From Pelagibacterium sp. 26DY04 (GTDB lineage: Bacteria; Pseudomonadota; Alphaproteobacteria; Rhizobiales; Devosiaceae), in the NCBI RefSeq assembly GCF_031202305.1, contig NZ_CP101731.1:2418001-2482000 (forward strand): a DNA stretch of 64,000 nucleotides, given 5' to 3'. The position numbers were made by a program, and so were the translations under genes. The notes beneath the pieces were generated by a model that was not told the origin of the DNA, searched no databases, and saw only the letters and a program-made list of their open reading frames with translations. Shown here one piece after another: positions 1 to 8,628 of this stretch (position 1 is the first letter of the stretch; each line of letters opens with the position of its first letter).

Positions 1-707
1 ACTTCCATCTCCTGGGCGATTTCAGCAGTCTCCGCTTCGAGCCCGGCCAGATCGCCATCGATCCAGCTTTCGAGCTGGACCACCAGATCCTCCCGCGCCT
101 CGTCATATTCGACGATGGTCTCGCGCAGCACATCGAGCTGCACGTCCTCGGGCATGCCCGCGAGCACCTCGAACTGCTCCTCGAACGTCTCGAACCCGTT
201 GACCGGAATGCCCATCTCGTCGGCGCGGCCCTTGATGTGGAGGTCGATGCCGCCCTGCGGATCGAAGCCGGCCTCCATCAACATCAGCGCCGAAATCTGC
301 AGATAGGCGAACCACGGACGCAAGGCGTCGAAACTCTCGAGCGGCACCTGATGCCCGGCAAGAATGGTTTCGAGCTGGCTCATCTCGTCTTCGCTCAGAA
401 GCGATGAAAGCGGCCGCTCCGGCGACACCCCCGACTGCATGATCAGCGTCCCGATGTTCGCTGGCGGCTCGAAACTGTCGAGTTCGAGCCAGACCTCATC
501 GACCTCTTCGAGGATGGCGGTAAGCTCGGGGCTTTCCCAATCCACCCCGTCGCGCATCATGTGCACGGTTCCCACCATATAGATGGTCGAATCCTCGTCC
601 TCGACCACCCAGATCGGAGGTTCGGGCGATTGGGCGGCGACGGGCGCGGCGACCGATCCCAGGGCCAGCGCGGCAGCCATCGTCAACGTGCTTCGTCCGA
701 ACTTCAT
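1..707 (-). CDS. TraB/GumN family protein (3' end outside window)
   Basis: The minus-strand frame starts at ATG 707, eight bases after an AAGGAG ribosome site, and runs off the left edge after about 235 codons. Residues 1-26 look like a Sec signal peptide ending in PVAAQ, so the product is probably periplasmic or lipid-anchored. The mature part opens with a GTVHM motif at about 46-50 and has a GFET..EQ motif near 170; these are the GxxH and GxE signatures of the TraB/PrgY/GumN fold, thought to be metal-dependent hydrolases. The substrate is unknown. It is divergent from the downstream sensor kinase gene, 86 bp apart. The family call is fairly secure, the function is not. Confidence 0.8.
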   Translation of the reverse strand, partial: MKFGRSTLTMAAALALGSVAAPVAAQSPEPPIWVVEDEDSTIYMVGTVHMMRDGVDWESPELTAILEEVDEVWLELDSFEPPANIGTLIMQSGVSPERPLSSLLSEDEMSQLETILAGHQVPLESFDALRPWFAYLQISALMLMEAGFDPQGGIDLHIKGRADEMGIPVNGFETFEEQFEVLAGMPEDVQLDVLRETIVEYDEAREDLVVQLESWIDGDLAGLEAETAEIAQEME

Positions 708-793
708 ATGTGTGCTCCTTGCGTGCGGCCGAGGGTCAACCCTTACATCAAGAAATGGTTTCGCAAAGTCTGGACGGCAATTAATATGGTCCC

Positions 794-2665
794 ATGACCC
801 TCGCCCAAGCCATCAGCGCTCCCTGGCAACAGCCGTACAAACGCCGCTGGCTTGCCGCTGCGGGCTTTGCCGTGCTGGCCATGGCGGCCGTGGCCATATG
901 GGGCAGCGGATACGCGCATCGCTTCTATCTCGACGAGGCCAATGCGCGCGGCACCAACACGCTGCGTCTGGCGCTTGCCGTGCTGCGCGGACAGACGGCG
1001 CGCTATGAAAACCTGCCCGAAGTCATCGCCAATTTCGAGGAGATCGAGGCGCTTATCGCCGATCCCGACAATCCGGAGCTGATCGATGAGGTCAATCTCT
1101 ACCTCAAGGAGATCAACAGCCAGTTCGAGTCCTCAGACATCTATCTGATGGCCGATGACGGGACGACTATCGCCGCCTCCAATTTCGACACCCCCGTGCC
1201 CTTCGTAGGCGAGAACTTCCGCTATCGCCCCTATTTCTACGATGCCATCGACGGCGGCGAGGGCCGGTTCTTCGCGCTGGGCACCACGTCGTTCAAGCGC
1301 GGCTATTATTTCGGCGCGCCGGTGGTGATCGATGGCGAACCGCGTGGCGTCGTGGCGGTCAAGGCCGATGTGGATTCAATCGAAGAGACTTGGCGCGGAG
1401 GCGATTTCGAGATCGTCGTCACCGACCCCGAAGGCATCATTTTCATGAGCAGCCATCCCGGCTGGCTCTATAATTCCCTGCTGCCGCTAACCCCCGAGCG
1501 CATTGCCCGCACCGCTGAAACCCGCCGCTACGCCGAAACCGAGTTGCGGGAGTTGCCCTACACCGAGGCCAACGACGACCAGCACCGCCTGATGCGCATC
1601 GAGGAGCCGGAGACCGCGGGCGAATATCTCGTGGTTTCCGAGGCCATGCCAGAGGCCGACTGGAGGGTGAGCGTGCTGCTCGATACCGCCTCGGCCCGCG
1701 CCCAGGCGGCGACGACCACTATCATCGCGGTTCTGGCCATCGCGCTCGGAACGCTGGCCGCCGCCATCTATATCCAGCGCCGCGCCCGGTTGCGCGAGCG
1801 CCTGCACCTCCAACGCGAAACCAAGGAATTGCTCGAGCGCCGCGTGGCCGAGCGCACCGCCGAACTGGCCAGCGTCAACCTCAAGCTCGAAGAGGAGGTC
1901 GCCGAGCGCCGCGCCACCGAGCAGATGCTGCGCAAGACCCAGTCCGATCTCGTCCAGGCCGGCAAGCTCGCGGCTCTGGGGCAGATGTCGGCCGCCCTCA
2001 GCCACGAGTTCAACCAGCCCCTCGCCGCCGCCAAGAACTATGCCGATAACGCCTTGGTGCTGATCGAACGTGGCCGGATCGAGGATGCACGGGTCAACGT
2101 CAACCGCATCTCCGGCCTTATGGATCGCATGAGCGCCATTTCCCGTCATCTGCGGAACTTCGCACGCAAGCCCAACGAAAAGCTCGCCCCGGTCCCGCTC
2201 GAACAGGTGGTGAGCGATACGCTGGAAATCCTCAATTGGCGCATCAAGGCGGCAGACGTGGACTTGACCGTCGATCTGCCCGGCGAGCCGCTGGAGGTCG
2301 TGGCCGGGCCGGTGCGGCTGCAACAGGTGCTCGTCAACATCCTTACCAACGCGATCGATGCCGTCGAGACCGGCACCGATCGCCGGATCGCGCTCGCCGC
2401 CAGGCGCCAGGGCGAACGGGTCGCGATAATCATCCGCGATCACGGCCCCGGCATTCCTCCGGGCCTTGCCGAGCGTATTTTCGATCCATTCTTCTCCACC
2501 AAGGGCGTCGGCAAGGGTTTGGGGCTCGGGCTTTCGATTTCCTACAACATCATCAAGGATTTCGACGGCGATCTTCGCGTCGGGAACCATCCCGATGGCG
2601 GGGCGCTCTTTACGGTTGAGTTGCGCGCCATGCCCGGGGACTTCATGACGGAAGCCGCCCAATGA
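794..2665 (+). CDS. dctB: DctB-like C4-dicarboxylate sensor histidine kinase
   Basis: This is a 623-residue membrane sensor kinase. A transmembrane helix lies at about 20-38, then a periplasmic dCache-type sensor with the DctB-like signature around 141-172 (NFRYRPYF, ALGTTS, RGYYF), a second helix near 301-325, a coiled coil, an H-box with His404 (LSHEFNQPLAA), and ATP-binding motifs DHGPGIPPG and GLGLGLS. The length matches DctB. The family senses C4-dicarboxylates and phosphorylates DctD. Here the adjacent transport genes are tctCBA, not dctA, so the true ligand may be a tri- or dicarboxylate. The stop overlaps the dctD start as ATGA, implying translational coupling. No strong ribosome site precedes ATG 794. 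Confidence 0.87.
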   Translation: MTLAQAISAPWQQPYKRRWLAAAGFAVLAMAAVAIWGSGYAHRFYLDEANARGTNTLRLALAVLRGQTARYENLPEVIANFEEIEALIADPDNPELIDEVNLYLKEINSQFESSDIYLMADDGTTIAASNFDTPVPFVGENFRYRPYFYDAIDGGEGRFFALGTTSFKRGYYFGAPVVIDGEPRGVVAVKADVDSIEETWRGGDFEIVVTDPEGIIFMSSHPGWLYNSLLPLTPERIARTAETRRYAETELRELPYTEANDDQHRLMRIEEPETAGEYLVVSEAMPEADWRVSVLLDTASARAQAATTTIIAVLAIALGTLAAAIYIQRRARLRERLHLQRETKELLERRVAERTAELASVNLKLEEEVAERRATEQMLRKTQSDLVQAGKLAALGQMSAALSHEFNQPLAAAKNYADNALVLIERGRIEDARVNVNRISGLMDRMSAISRHLRNFARKPNEKLAPVPLEQVVSDTLEILNWRIKAADVDLTVDLPGEPLEVVAGPVRLQQVLVNILTNAIDAVETGTDRRIALAARRQGERVAIIIRDHGPGIPPGLAERIFDPFFSTKGVGKGLGLGLSISYNIIKDFDGDLRVGNHPDGGALFTVELRAMPGDFMTEAAQ

Positions 2666-4029
2666 GCGCCGAAAAGATCATCCTCGTCGACGATGAAGAC
2701 GAGTTGCGCCACTCCACCGCGCAAGCGCTCGAACTGGCCGGCTTCGACGTGCTCGATTTCGCTTCGGCCGAACGCGCCACTCACCTGGCCGGTTTCGGGT
2801 TCCGTGGCATCGTGATCACCGACATCCGCATGTCGGGGATGGACGGGCTGACGCTCATGAACCGGTTGCACGAGCTCGACCGCGACATACCTGTGATCCT
2901 CATCACCGGCCATGGCGACGTCCAGCTCGCCGTCCGCGCCATGCGCGAGGGGGCCTATGATTTCCTCGAAAAGCCGTTCGTCACCAGCCAACTCGCCGAA
3001 CTGGCCCAACGGGCGCTCGACTATCGCCGGCTCGTTCTCGAAAACCGCGTGCTCCGCGCCGCCGCCGGCCAGAGCGACGATCTCGAACAGCGCCTTCTGG
3101 GCCGCTCCAACGTGATGGTGGAACTGCGCCGCAAGATCCGCACCATCGGCCCCACCGACACCGACGTCCTGATCATCGGCGACACGGGCTCTGGCAAGGA
3201 GGTCACCGCCCGCGCGCTGCACGACCTCTCCCAGCGCGCCTCCAAGCCCTACGTCGCGATCAACTGCGCGGCCCTCCCCGCCAACCTCATCGAAAGCGAG
3301 CTGTTCGGCCACGAAGTCGGCGCCTTCCCCGGCGCCATGCGCGCCCGCTTCGGCAAGTTCGAGCTGGCCCAGGGCGGCACCATCCTGCTCGACGACATCG
3401 GCTCGATGCCCATGGACGTTCAGGGGCGCCTGCTGCGCGTCATTCAGGATCGCACCATCACGCGGCTGGGCTCGAACGATCCGCTGCCGCTCGATGTCCG
3501 TTTCATTGCCACTTCGCGCACTCCGCTGGAGGCCGATGTGGCTGCGGGACGCTTCCGCGCCGATTTGCTCTACAGGCTTAACGTCATCACTCTCGAAATC
3601 CCCCCGCTGGACGCGCGCCGGGAGGACATACCGCTTCTGTTTCTGCAACTGGTATCCGAAGCCGCTTCGCGCTACCGGCGCGATCCCGTTTCCGTCCCGC
3701 CGCGCGTGCTGTCGGCGCTGGGCGAGCAGCAATGGCCCGGTAACGTCCGTGAACTGCGCAATGCCGCCGATCGGTTCATCCTCGATTTGGGGCTGCCCTT
3801 CCTCGACACTCCGCAGGACGATGCCGGACCCGACGCCAGCCCCAGGCTTGCGGAACGGGTCGCCGCGTTCGAGCGCGGCATCATCGAGAACGCTTTGATC
3901 GCCCATGGCGGCAGCCTCAAGCCGGTATATGAATCACTTGGGCTTTCGCGGAAATCGCTCTACGAAAAAATGCAGAAATACGGCCTCGACCGCGCCCGAT
4001 ATTTCGGCGGGCAAGACAGCGACATCTAA
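2662..4029 (+). CDS. dctD: DctD-like AAA+ response regulator with altered GAFTGA loop
   Basis: The 455-residue protein has a receiver domain (acidic pocket at 10-13, phospho-acceptor Asp54 in VITDIRMSG), a central AAA+ domain and a C-terminal Fis-type helix-turn-helix (LGLSRKSLYEKMQKYGL). Walker A reads GDTGSGKE. Two usually invariant features differ: loop 1 reads GAFPGA where sigma-54 activators have GAFTGA, and Walker B reads LLDDI where LDEI is usual. The arginine region RADLLYRLNV is present. The family activates sigma-54 promoters, but the threonine of GAFTGA contacts sigma-54, so this protein may act differently. It is coupled to dctB by a 4-base overlap and lies upstream of tctC, its likely target. 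Confidence 0.85.
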   Translation: MSAEKIILVDDEDELRHSTAQALELAGFDVLDFASAERATHLAGFGFRGIVITDIRMSGMDGLTLMNRLHELDRDIPVILITGHGDVQLAVRAMREGAYDFLEKPFVTSQLAELAQRALDYRRLVLENRVLRAAAGQSDDLEQRLLGRSNVMVELRRKIRTIGPTDTDVLIIGDTGSGKEVTARALHDLSQRASKPYVAINCAALPANLIESELFGHEVGAFPGAMRARFGKFELAQGGTILLDDIGSMPMDVQGRLLRVIQDRTITRLGSNDPLPLDVRFIATSRTPLEADVAAGRFRADLLYRLNVITLEIPPLDARREDIPLLFLQLVSEAASRYRRDPVSVPPRVLSALGEQQWPGNVRELRNAADRFILDLGLPFLDTPQDDAGPDASPRLAERVAAFERGIIENALIAHGGSLKPVYESLGLSRKSLYEKMQKYGLDRARYFGGQDSDI

Positions 4030-4050
4030 TTCACGCGGTCCATGTGGGGA

Positions 4051-4092
4051 TTTCCACCCACCACAGCGCCCAAATGTTACCGTTTCCACCCA
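4051..4092. promoter_or_regulatory. Tandem direct repeats upstream of tctC, possible activator sites
   Basis: The ten-base word TTTCCACCCA occurs at 4051-4060 and again at 4083-4092, 32 bp apart, or about three helical turns. Both are followed within 7-10 bases by CGCCCA. They lie in the 216-bp gap between dctD and tctC, where an upstream activator site for the DctD-like protein would be expected. I could not find a convincing sigma-54 -24/-12 element (GG-N10-GC) in this gap. The regulatory role is inference. Confidence 0.35.
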
Positions 4093-4245
4093 TCGCTGTT
4101 GCGCCCACGTTAAAAAACTCGGCTTGCTCCTGCCTGCCCGGTTGCCAGACGCCATTATCCGGTCCCCTTTTCAATAGCACACCGGCCTCGAGGAGCGGCC
4201 GGGAAAAATGCTGAATTGATGTCCGTACTCCTGGGAGGAATTTCG

Positions 4246-5226
4246 ATGACGTCACTGCTTCCACGCACCGCGCTTGCGACCTTCGCCGCGCTCGGCCTTA
4301 TGGCCGGCTCTGCCTTTGCGCAGGACTACCCCACCCAGCCCATCACCTTCATCGTGCCGTTCTCGGCCGGCGGGCCGACCGATACGGTGGCGCGCCTTGT
4401 CGCGCAGGCGATGAGCGATGAACTCGGCCAGCAGATCCTGGTCCAGAACGTGGGCGGCGCCGGCGGCACCCTGGGCGCCGGCCAGGCCGCGACCGCCGCG
4501 CCAGATGGCTACACCCTGCTTTTGCATCACATCGGCATGTCGACCGCCCCGGCGCTCTATGCCGATCTGCCCTTCGATCCCATCGAGGATTTCGAGCCGA
4601 TCGGTCTGATCACCGAAGTGCCCATGACCCTTGTGGCCCGCGCCGATTTCGAGCCCGAGACGCTCGAAGAGCTCGTCACTTACATTCAGGAAAACGGCGA
4701 AAACGTCATTTACGGCAATGCCGGCATCGGCGCGGCCAGCCAGCTTTGCGGCCTGCTGCTTCAGGATGCCCTGGGCGTGCGGATGACCGAAGTGCCCTAT
4801 CAGGGCACCGGCCCGGCCATGACCGACCTGCTCGGCGGCCAGATCGACATGATGTGCGACCAGACCACCAACACCACCACCCAGATCCAGGCCGGCGAGA
4901 TCAAGGCCTACGCCGTGACTTCGCCGGAGCGCCTCGACAATCTGCCCGATATCCCCACCACCAGCGAAGGCGGGCTCAATCTCGAGGTCGGTATCTGGCA
5001 CGGACTCTATGCTCCCGCCGGAACCGATGCGGCGATCATCGAGCGTCTGACCGAAGCGCTCCAGGTTGCCCTGGTCGACGAGACCGTCATCACCCGCTTT
5101 GCCGAGCTGGGCACCGCTCCGGTGACCGAAGGTCAAGCGACACCTGAAGGTCTGGCCGAGACGCTTTCGAGCCAGATCGAGCTCTGGGGCGAAGTGATCG
5201 CCGCCGCCGGCGTCACCGCGCAGTAA
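4246..5226 (+). CDS. tctC: TctC-type tricarboxylate-binding periplasmic protein
   Basis: I chose ATG 4246 because GGGAGG sits just upstream; an in-frame ATG at 4216 has no such site. The 326-residue product begins with a signal peptide ending AGSAFAQ, followed by the YPTQPITFIVPFSAGGPTD opening typical of the Bug/TctC family of extracytoplasmic solute receptors. It would capture a tricarboxylate or other carboxylate and deliver it to TctAB. It is first in the tctCBA operon and next to the dctBD-like regulators. The exact ligand cannot be read from sequence, since Bug proteins bind many carboxylates. Confidence 0.88.
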   Translation: MTSLLPRTALATFAALGLMAGSAFAQDYPTQPITFIVPFSAGGPTDTVARLVAQAMSDELGQQILVQNVGGAGGTLGAGQAATAAPDGYTLLLHHIGMSTAPALYADLPFDPIEDFEPIGLITEVPMTLVARADFEPETLEELVTYIQENGENVIYGNAGIGAASQLCGLLLQDALGVRMTEVPYQGTGPAMTDLLGGQIDMMCDQTTNTTTQIQAGEIKAYAVTSPERLDNLPDIPTTSEGGLNLEVGIWHGLYAPAGTDAAIIERLTEALQVALVDETVITRFAELGTAPVTEGQATPEGLAETLSSQIELWGEVIAAAGVTAQ

Positions 5227-5361
5227 CAATCTACGGATCCCGTCCAAGCTGGTCCCCGGCCCCTCGGGCCGGGGACTGCCGTACGGGGCGAAAGGGCCGG
5301 CCCGCGGGCCACCCGATCATGGAAGTCGCCTGTCCAATCCAGGCGCTCCGGAGGAATACCA

Positions 5362-5823
5362 ATGGCATTACAAGCATCACGCAAGGATTTGGGCGCGGCC
5401 GCGATGTTCGTGGCGATCGGCGCCTATTTCGCCCTTGAGGCGATGAATTACGATCTCGGCACGCCGCTGCGCATGGGACCGGGCTTCATGCCCGTGCTGC
5501 TCGGTTCGGTACTCGTGGTTCTAGGGCTCGCCATCGCCGTCGTCGGCCTGCGTGGCCCCGATGCGGACGCGCCGCAACCCTTCCCCTGGCGCGGCATCAT
5601 TTTGATTCTGGGCTCGATCGTCTTTTTCGCCGCGGTCCTGCGTGGCCTGGGCTTTTTGCCCACCGTGTTCCTGGCGGCCTTTGCGACGGCGCTTTCGAGC
5701 CGCGACAACAATTGGCTCTCGGCCGCGATCATCGCAATTGCCCTGACGGTGCTCTGCACTCTGATCTTCGTTATTGGCCTCGGGCTCATCGTGCCCTGGT
5801 TCGGCCCCTGGCTGCAGTTCTAG
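5362..5823 (+). CDS. tctB: TctB small membrane subunit of tripartite tricarboxylate transporter
   Basis: The 153-residue protein has four predicted membrane helices (about 10-28, 43-62, 75-100 and 120-148) and the RMGPGFMPVLLG segment characteristic of TctB near 40. It starts at ATG 5362 after a CGGAGGAAT ribosome site. TctB pairs with TctA in the inner membrane to import substrate bound by TctC, driven by an ion gradient. The gene sits between tctC (135 bp upstream) and tctA (10 bp downstream), as in canonical operons. Confidence 0.9.
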   Translation: MALQASRKDLGAAAMFVAIGAYFALEAMNYDLGTPLRMGPGFMPVLLGSVLVVLGLAIAVVGLRGPDADAPQPFPWRGIILILGSIVFFAAVLRGLGFLPTVFLAAFATALSSRDNNWLSAAIIAIALTVLCTLIFVIGLGLIVPWFGPWLQF

Positions 5824-5833
5824 GAGCGCGACC

Positions 5834-7339
5834 ATGGATCTCATTTCTTCCCTCGCCCTCGGCTTCTCGGTCGCTCTCGATCCGGTCAACATCCTTTATT
5901 GCTTCATCGGTGTGCTGCTGGGCACGCTGGTCGGCGTGCTGCCCGGCATCGGCCCGACGGCCACCATCGCCATGCTGCTGCCGATCACCTTTACGCTCGG
6001 CCCGGCTTCGGCGCTCATCATGCTCGCCGGCATCTACTACGGCGCTCAATATGGCGGCTCGACGACAGCGATCCTCATCAACCTGCCCGGCGAATCCTCA
6101 TCGGCGGTGACCGCCATCGACGGCTATCAGATGGCCAGGCAGGGCCGCGCCGGCCCGGCGCTGGCCACCGCCGCGCTTGGCTCGTTCTTCGCCGGCACCG
6201 TCGCCACGCTGCTGCTCGCCTATTTCGCGCCACCTCTCGCGCGAGCCGCATTGAATTTCGGGCCGGCTGAGTATTTCTCGCTGATCGTATTGGGCCTTTT
6301 GGTCTCGATCGCCCTGGCGCATGGCTCGATCCTCAAGGCGCTCGCCATGATCGTCGTCGGCCTGCTGCTCGGCATGGTCGGCCAGGACATCTATACCGGC
6401 ACGCCGCGCTTCACCTTCGGGTTCCGCGAACTGTTCCAGGGCATCAATTTCGTCTCGGTCGCGGTCGGCGTGTTCGGCGTCGCCGAAATCCTGCGCAATC
6501 TGGAGAACGAGCAGACCCGCCAGGTGCTGGTCAAGACGGTCAAGAACCTCTGGCTCACCAAGGACGATTTCAAGCGCATCGCCGCCCCGGTGGTGCGGGG
6601 AACGGTGCTGGGTTCGCTGCTGGGGGTTCTTCCGGGCGGCGGGCACATTCTTTCGGCCTTCGCCTCCTATTCGGCCGAAAAGCGGCTTTCCAAAAACCCC
6701 GAGGAATTCGGCAAGGGCGCCATCGAAGGCGTTGCCGGCCCGGAATCGGCCAACAACGCCGCGGCGCAAACCTCGTTCATTCCCCTTATGACCCTCGGCA
6801 TCCCGGCCCATCCGGTGATGGCGCTGATGGTTGGCGCCTTCATCCTCCAGGGCATCACACCCGGCCCCAACGTCATCAACGAACAGCCCGCGCTGTTCTG
6901 GGGCATCATCGCCTCGATGTGGATCGGCAACATCCTGCTGGTTCTGCTCAACCTGCCGCTGATCGGGCTGTGGGTGAAGATGCTGACCATCCCCTACCGC
7001 ATCCTGTTCCCGGCCATCGTGCTGTTCGCCTGCATCGGGTGCTATTCGATCAATCAGAACCTGTTCGATGTCTATGCCATCGCCTTTTTCGGGATCGTCG
7101 GCTACCTGCTCATCCGCTTCGGCTGCGAGCCCGCTCCGCTGCTCTTGGGCTTCGTGCTTGGGCCGCTGCTCGAAGAACATTTGCGCCGCGCCATGATCAT
7201 CTCGCGCGGCGACCCGATGGTCTTCATCGAACGGCCGATCTCAGCAACGCTGCTCGCCCTGGCCGTCGCCGCCATTCTCGTCGCGGTCCTGCCTTCCATC
7301 CGCAGGAAGCGCCAAGAGGTGTTCGTCGAGGAAGACTGA
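5834..7339 (+). CDS. tctA: TctA large membrane subunit of tripartite tricarboxylate transporter
   Basis: The product is 501 residues from ATG 5834, with a TAGGAG site overlapping the tctB stop. It is very hydrophobic with about a dozen helices. The N-terminal GVLPGIGPTATIAMLLP and YYGAQYGGSTTAILINLPG segments, and the internal GVLPGGGHILSAFASY and EGVAGPESANNAA segments, are hallmark TctA (DUF112) motifs arranged as a pseudo-duplication. Length agrees with the family (about 500). It forms the translocation channel with TctB and closes the operon, being followed immediately by a strong intrinsic terminator. Confidence 0.92.
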   Translation: MDLISSLALGFSVALDPVNILYCFIGVLLGTLVGVLPGIGPTATIAMLLPITFTLGPASALIMLAGIYYGAQYGGSTTAILINLPGESSSAVTAIDGYQMARQGRAGPALATAALGSFFAGTVATLLLAYFAPPLARAALNFGPAEYFSLIVLGLLVSIALAHGSILKALAMIVVGLLLGMVGQDIYTGTPRFTFGFRELFQGINFVSVAVGVFGVAEILRNLENEQTRQVLVKTVKNLWLTKDDFKRIAAPVVRGTVLGSLLGVLPGGGHILSAFASYSAEKRLSKNPEEFGKGAIEGVAGPESANNAAAQTSFIPLMTLGIPAHPVMALMVGAFILQGITPGPNVINEQPALFWGIIASMWIGNILLVLLNLPLIGLWVKMLTIPYRILFPAIVLFACIGCYSINQNLFDVYAIAFFGIVGYLLIRFGCEPAPLLLGFVLGPLLEEHLRRAMIISRGDPMVFIERPISATLLALAVAAILVAVLPSIRRKRQEVFVEED

Positions 7340-7343
7340 CAAG

Positions 7344-7370
7344 GAGCCGCGGTTCGCCGCGGCTCTTTTA
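7344..7370 (+). terminator. Rho-independent terminator of tctCBA
   Basis: A perfect 9-bp stem, GAGCCGCGG at 7344-7352 with CCGCGGCTC at 7357-7365, has a TTCG tetraloop and is followed by TTTTA. It begins five bases after the tctA stop. Confidence 0.93.
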
Positions 7371-7529
7371 CAATGGGGCACCCTTTCCATTCTATTTATC
7401 GTTTCCCTCAGCCACCCGTTTACCGTGCTGCCCGATAATGGACCGCGAGGCGGGCTGTGTTTACCGGTTGGGAGAATCCAAGGCATAGCTTGGAGCTGTC
7501 CATCAGTCGTCCTTTGGGGAGAAGCGACA

Positions 7530-7838
7530 GTGAAGACCCTGACGCGAAACGAGTTGGCGCTGATGCTGGTATGGGCGTTCCGCGATCAGCGGGTGGAAGC
7601 GGCGGCAAAGCCGCACGGGGATGCGCTAACGCTCTACTGCAACGTCATGGCGCTGCCCGTCGCCGAGGCGGCCACGATCGTCCATCACGCCCGCTCGGGC
7701 AATGTTCCCCCTTCCGATCCCGTCGCCCTCGCACGCTGGACACGCGGCTTGATACTGCTGTGCGATATGCTCGCCCAGCCCATGTGCAGCCTCTCCATCG
7801 CCGAAGCGGATGGAAAGCCGGCCGGCCTCGCCGCCTGA
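7530..7838 (+). CDS. Hypothetical protein, 102 residues
   Basis: I prefer the GTG start at 7530, which follows a GGGGAGAAG ribosome site at 7516-7524; the frame is open further upstream to 7425 but without a better start. The product is soluble, helical and Ala/Leu-rich, with no signal peptide and no motif I recognise. It has two cysteines (in LTLYCNVMA and LLCDM). It stands alone between the tct terminator and an EF-hand gene. Coding is supported by ribosome site, composition and third-position GC, but not by family recognition. Confidence 0.55.
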   Translation: MKTLTRNELALMLVWAFRDQRVEAAAKPHGDALTLYCNVMALPVAEAATIVHHARSGNVPPSDPVALARWTRGLILLCDMLAQPMCSLSIAEADGKPAGLAA

Positions 7839-8149
7839 AGAATTTGGCGCCCTGCGCCATCGCTCCGCCGCATTTCCCGAGGCGATGCCTGCTTCATCAA
7901 CCGTTGACGGGCGGTTGCTCACGTTTCCGTGATCGAATTGCTGCCACACTCGCTGGTTGCGGCCTAAAAATCCTCAAACAATTTCCTTCGGGCGGCCCCT
8001 TGCGGGTCCCAACCTCGCCACCCGACACGCTCACGCTCTCCTCACGGTTTCGCGATCAGGCGAGATCGGCGACCGGCGGGACCGCCGTCGGTCGGACGGA
8101 AAAGGCCCGGTTTCGGCCGGCGCCAGGATCACATGGAGCACAGAAACCC
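7839..8149. other. Intergenic stretch, 311 bp, nothing clear
   Basis: No convincing gene is seen. An imperfect GC-rich hairpin (GACCGGCGG / CGCCGTCGGTC) lies near 8071-8093, upstream of the EF-hand gene, without a T-run. The region presumably holds that gene's promoter, but I cannot identify it. Confidence 0.4.
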
Positions 8150-8455
8150 ATGAACAAGACCGTTATCACTCTTGCTGCCCTTATCGGACTTTCGGCCACC
8201 GGCGGTGCTTTCGCCCAGGGCCTCGATTTCGCTTCGCTCGATGCCGATGCAAACGGCGAAATCAGCATGGAAGAGCTGCAGACCGCGATTCCCGATCTCA
8301 CCGCCGAGAGCTTCGCGATGCTCGATACCGATGCAAGCGGCGCCCTCTCCGACACAGAATTCGCTGCCTTGATCCCGGCCACGGAAGCCCCCGCGGCCCC
8401 GGCTGCGCCGGCGACCGATGGCATGGCCGCCCCCGAAGCTGCCCCGATGCAATAA
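8150..8455 (+). CDS. Secreted EF-hand calcium-binding protein
   Basis: The 101-residue product has a signal peptide (1-23, ending GGAFAQ) and two EF-hand loops, at about 31-42 (DADANGEISMEE) and 59-70 (DTDASGALSDTE), with Asp/Asn at positions 1, 3 and 5 and Glu at 12 in both. An Ala/Pro-rich tail follows (about 76-101). It is probably a periplasmic Ca2+-binding protein of unknown partner. A GGAG site lies about ten bases before ATG 8150. Similar small EF-hand proteins are common in alphaproteobacteria. Confidence 0.82.
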   Translation: MNKTVITLAALIGLSATGGAFAQGLDFASLDADANGEISMEELQTAIPDLTAESFAMLDTDASGALSDTEFAALIPATEAPAAPAAPATDGMAAPEAAPMQ

Positions 8456-8628
8456 AGCTTCGGGCTTGCCGAAGCGCGAGCCCAAAGCGCTTCGATAAGC
8501 CGGAAGGGAGCCGCCGCACCTGCACGGGCCGTGGCGGCTCCAACAACTGACCTCCTCCCGATCGGCCGTTCCGCTTGCGCGGGGCGGTCGATTTTCTATA
8601 AACCGGTGGGGCAAAAAGGAGCACCGAG

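Noticed and set aside
2542..3906. A 454-codon minus-strand frame opposite dctD
   Set aside because: dctD has all domains of its family in the right order; the antisense frame has none and no ribosome site.
4030..4245. A sigma-54 promoter for tctC
   Set aside because: I looked for GG-N10-GC in the gap and found only spacings of 9 or 11. Two TTTCCACCCA repeats remain as possible upstream sites.
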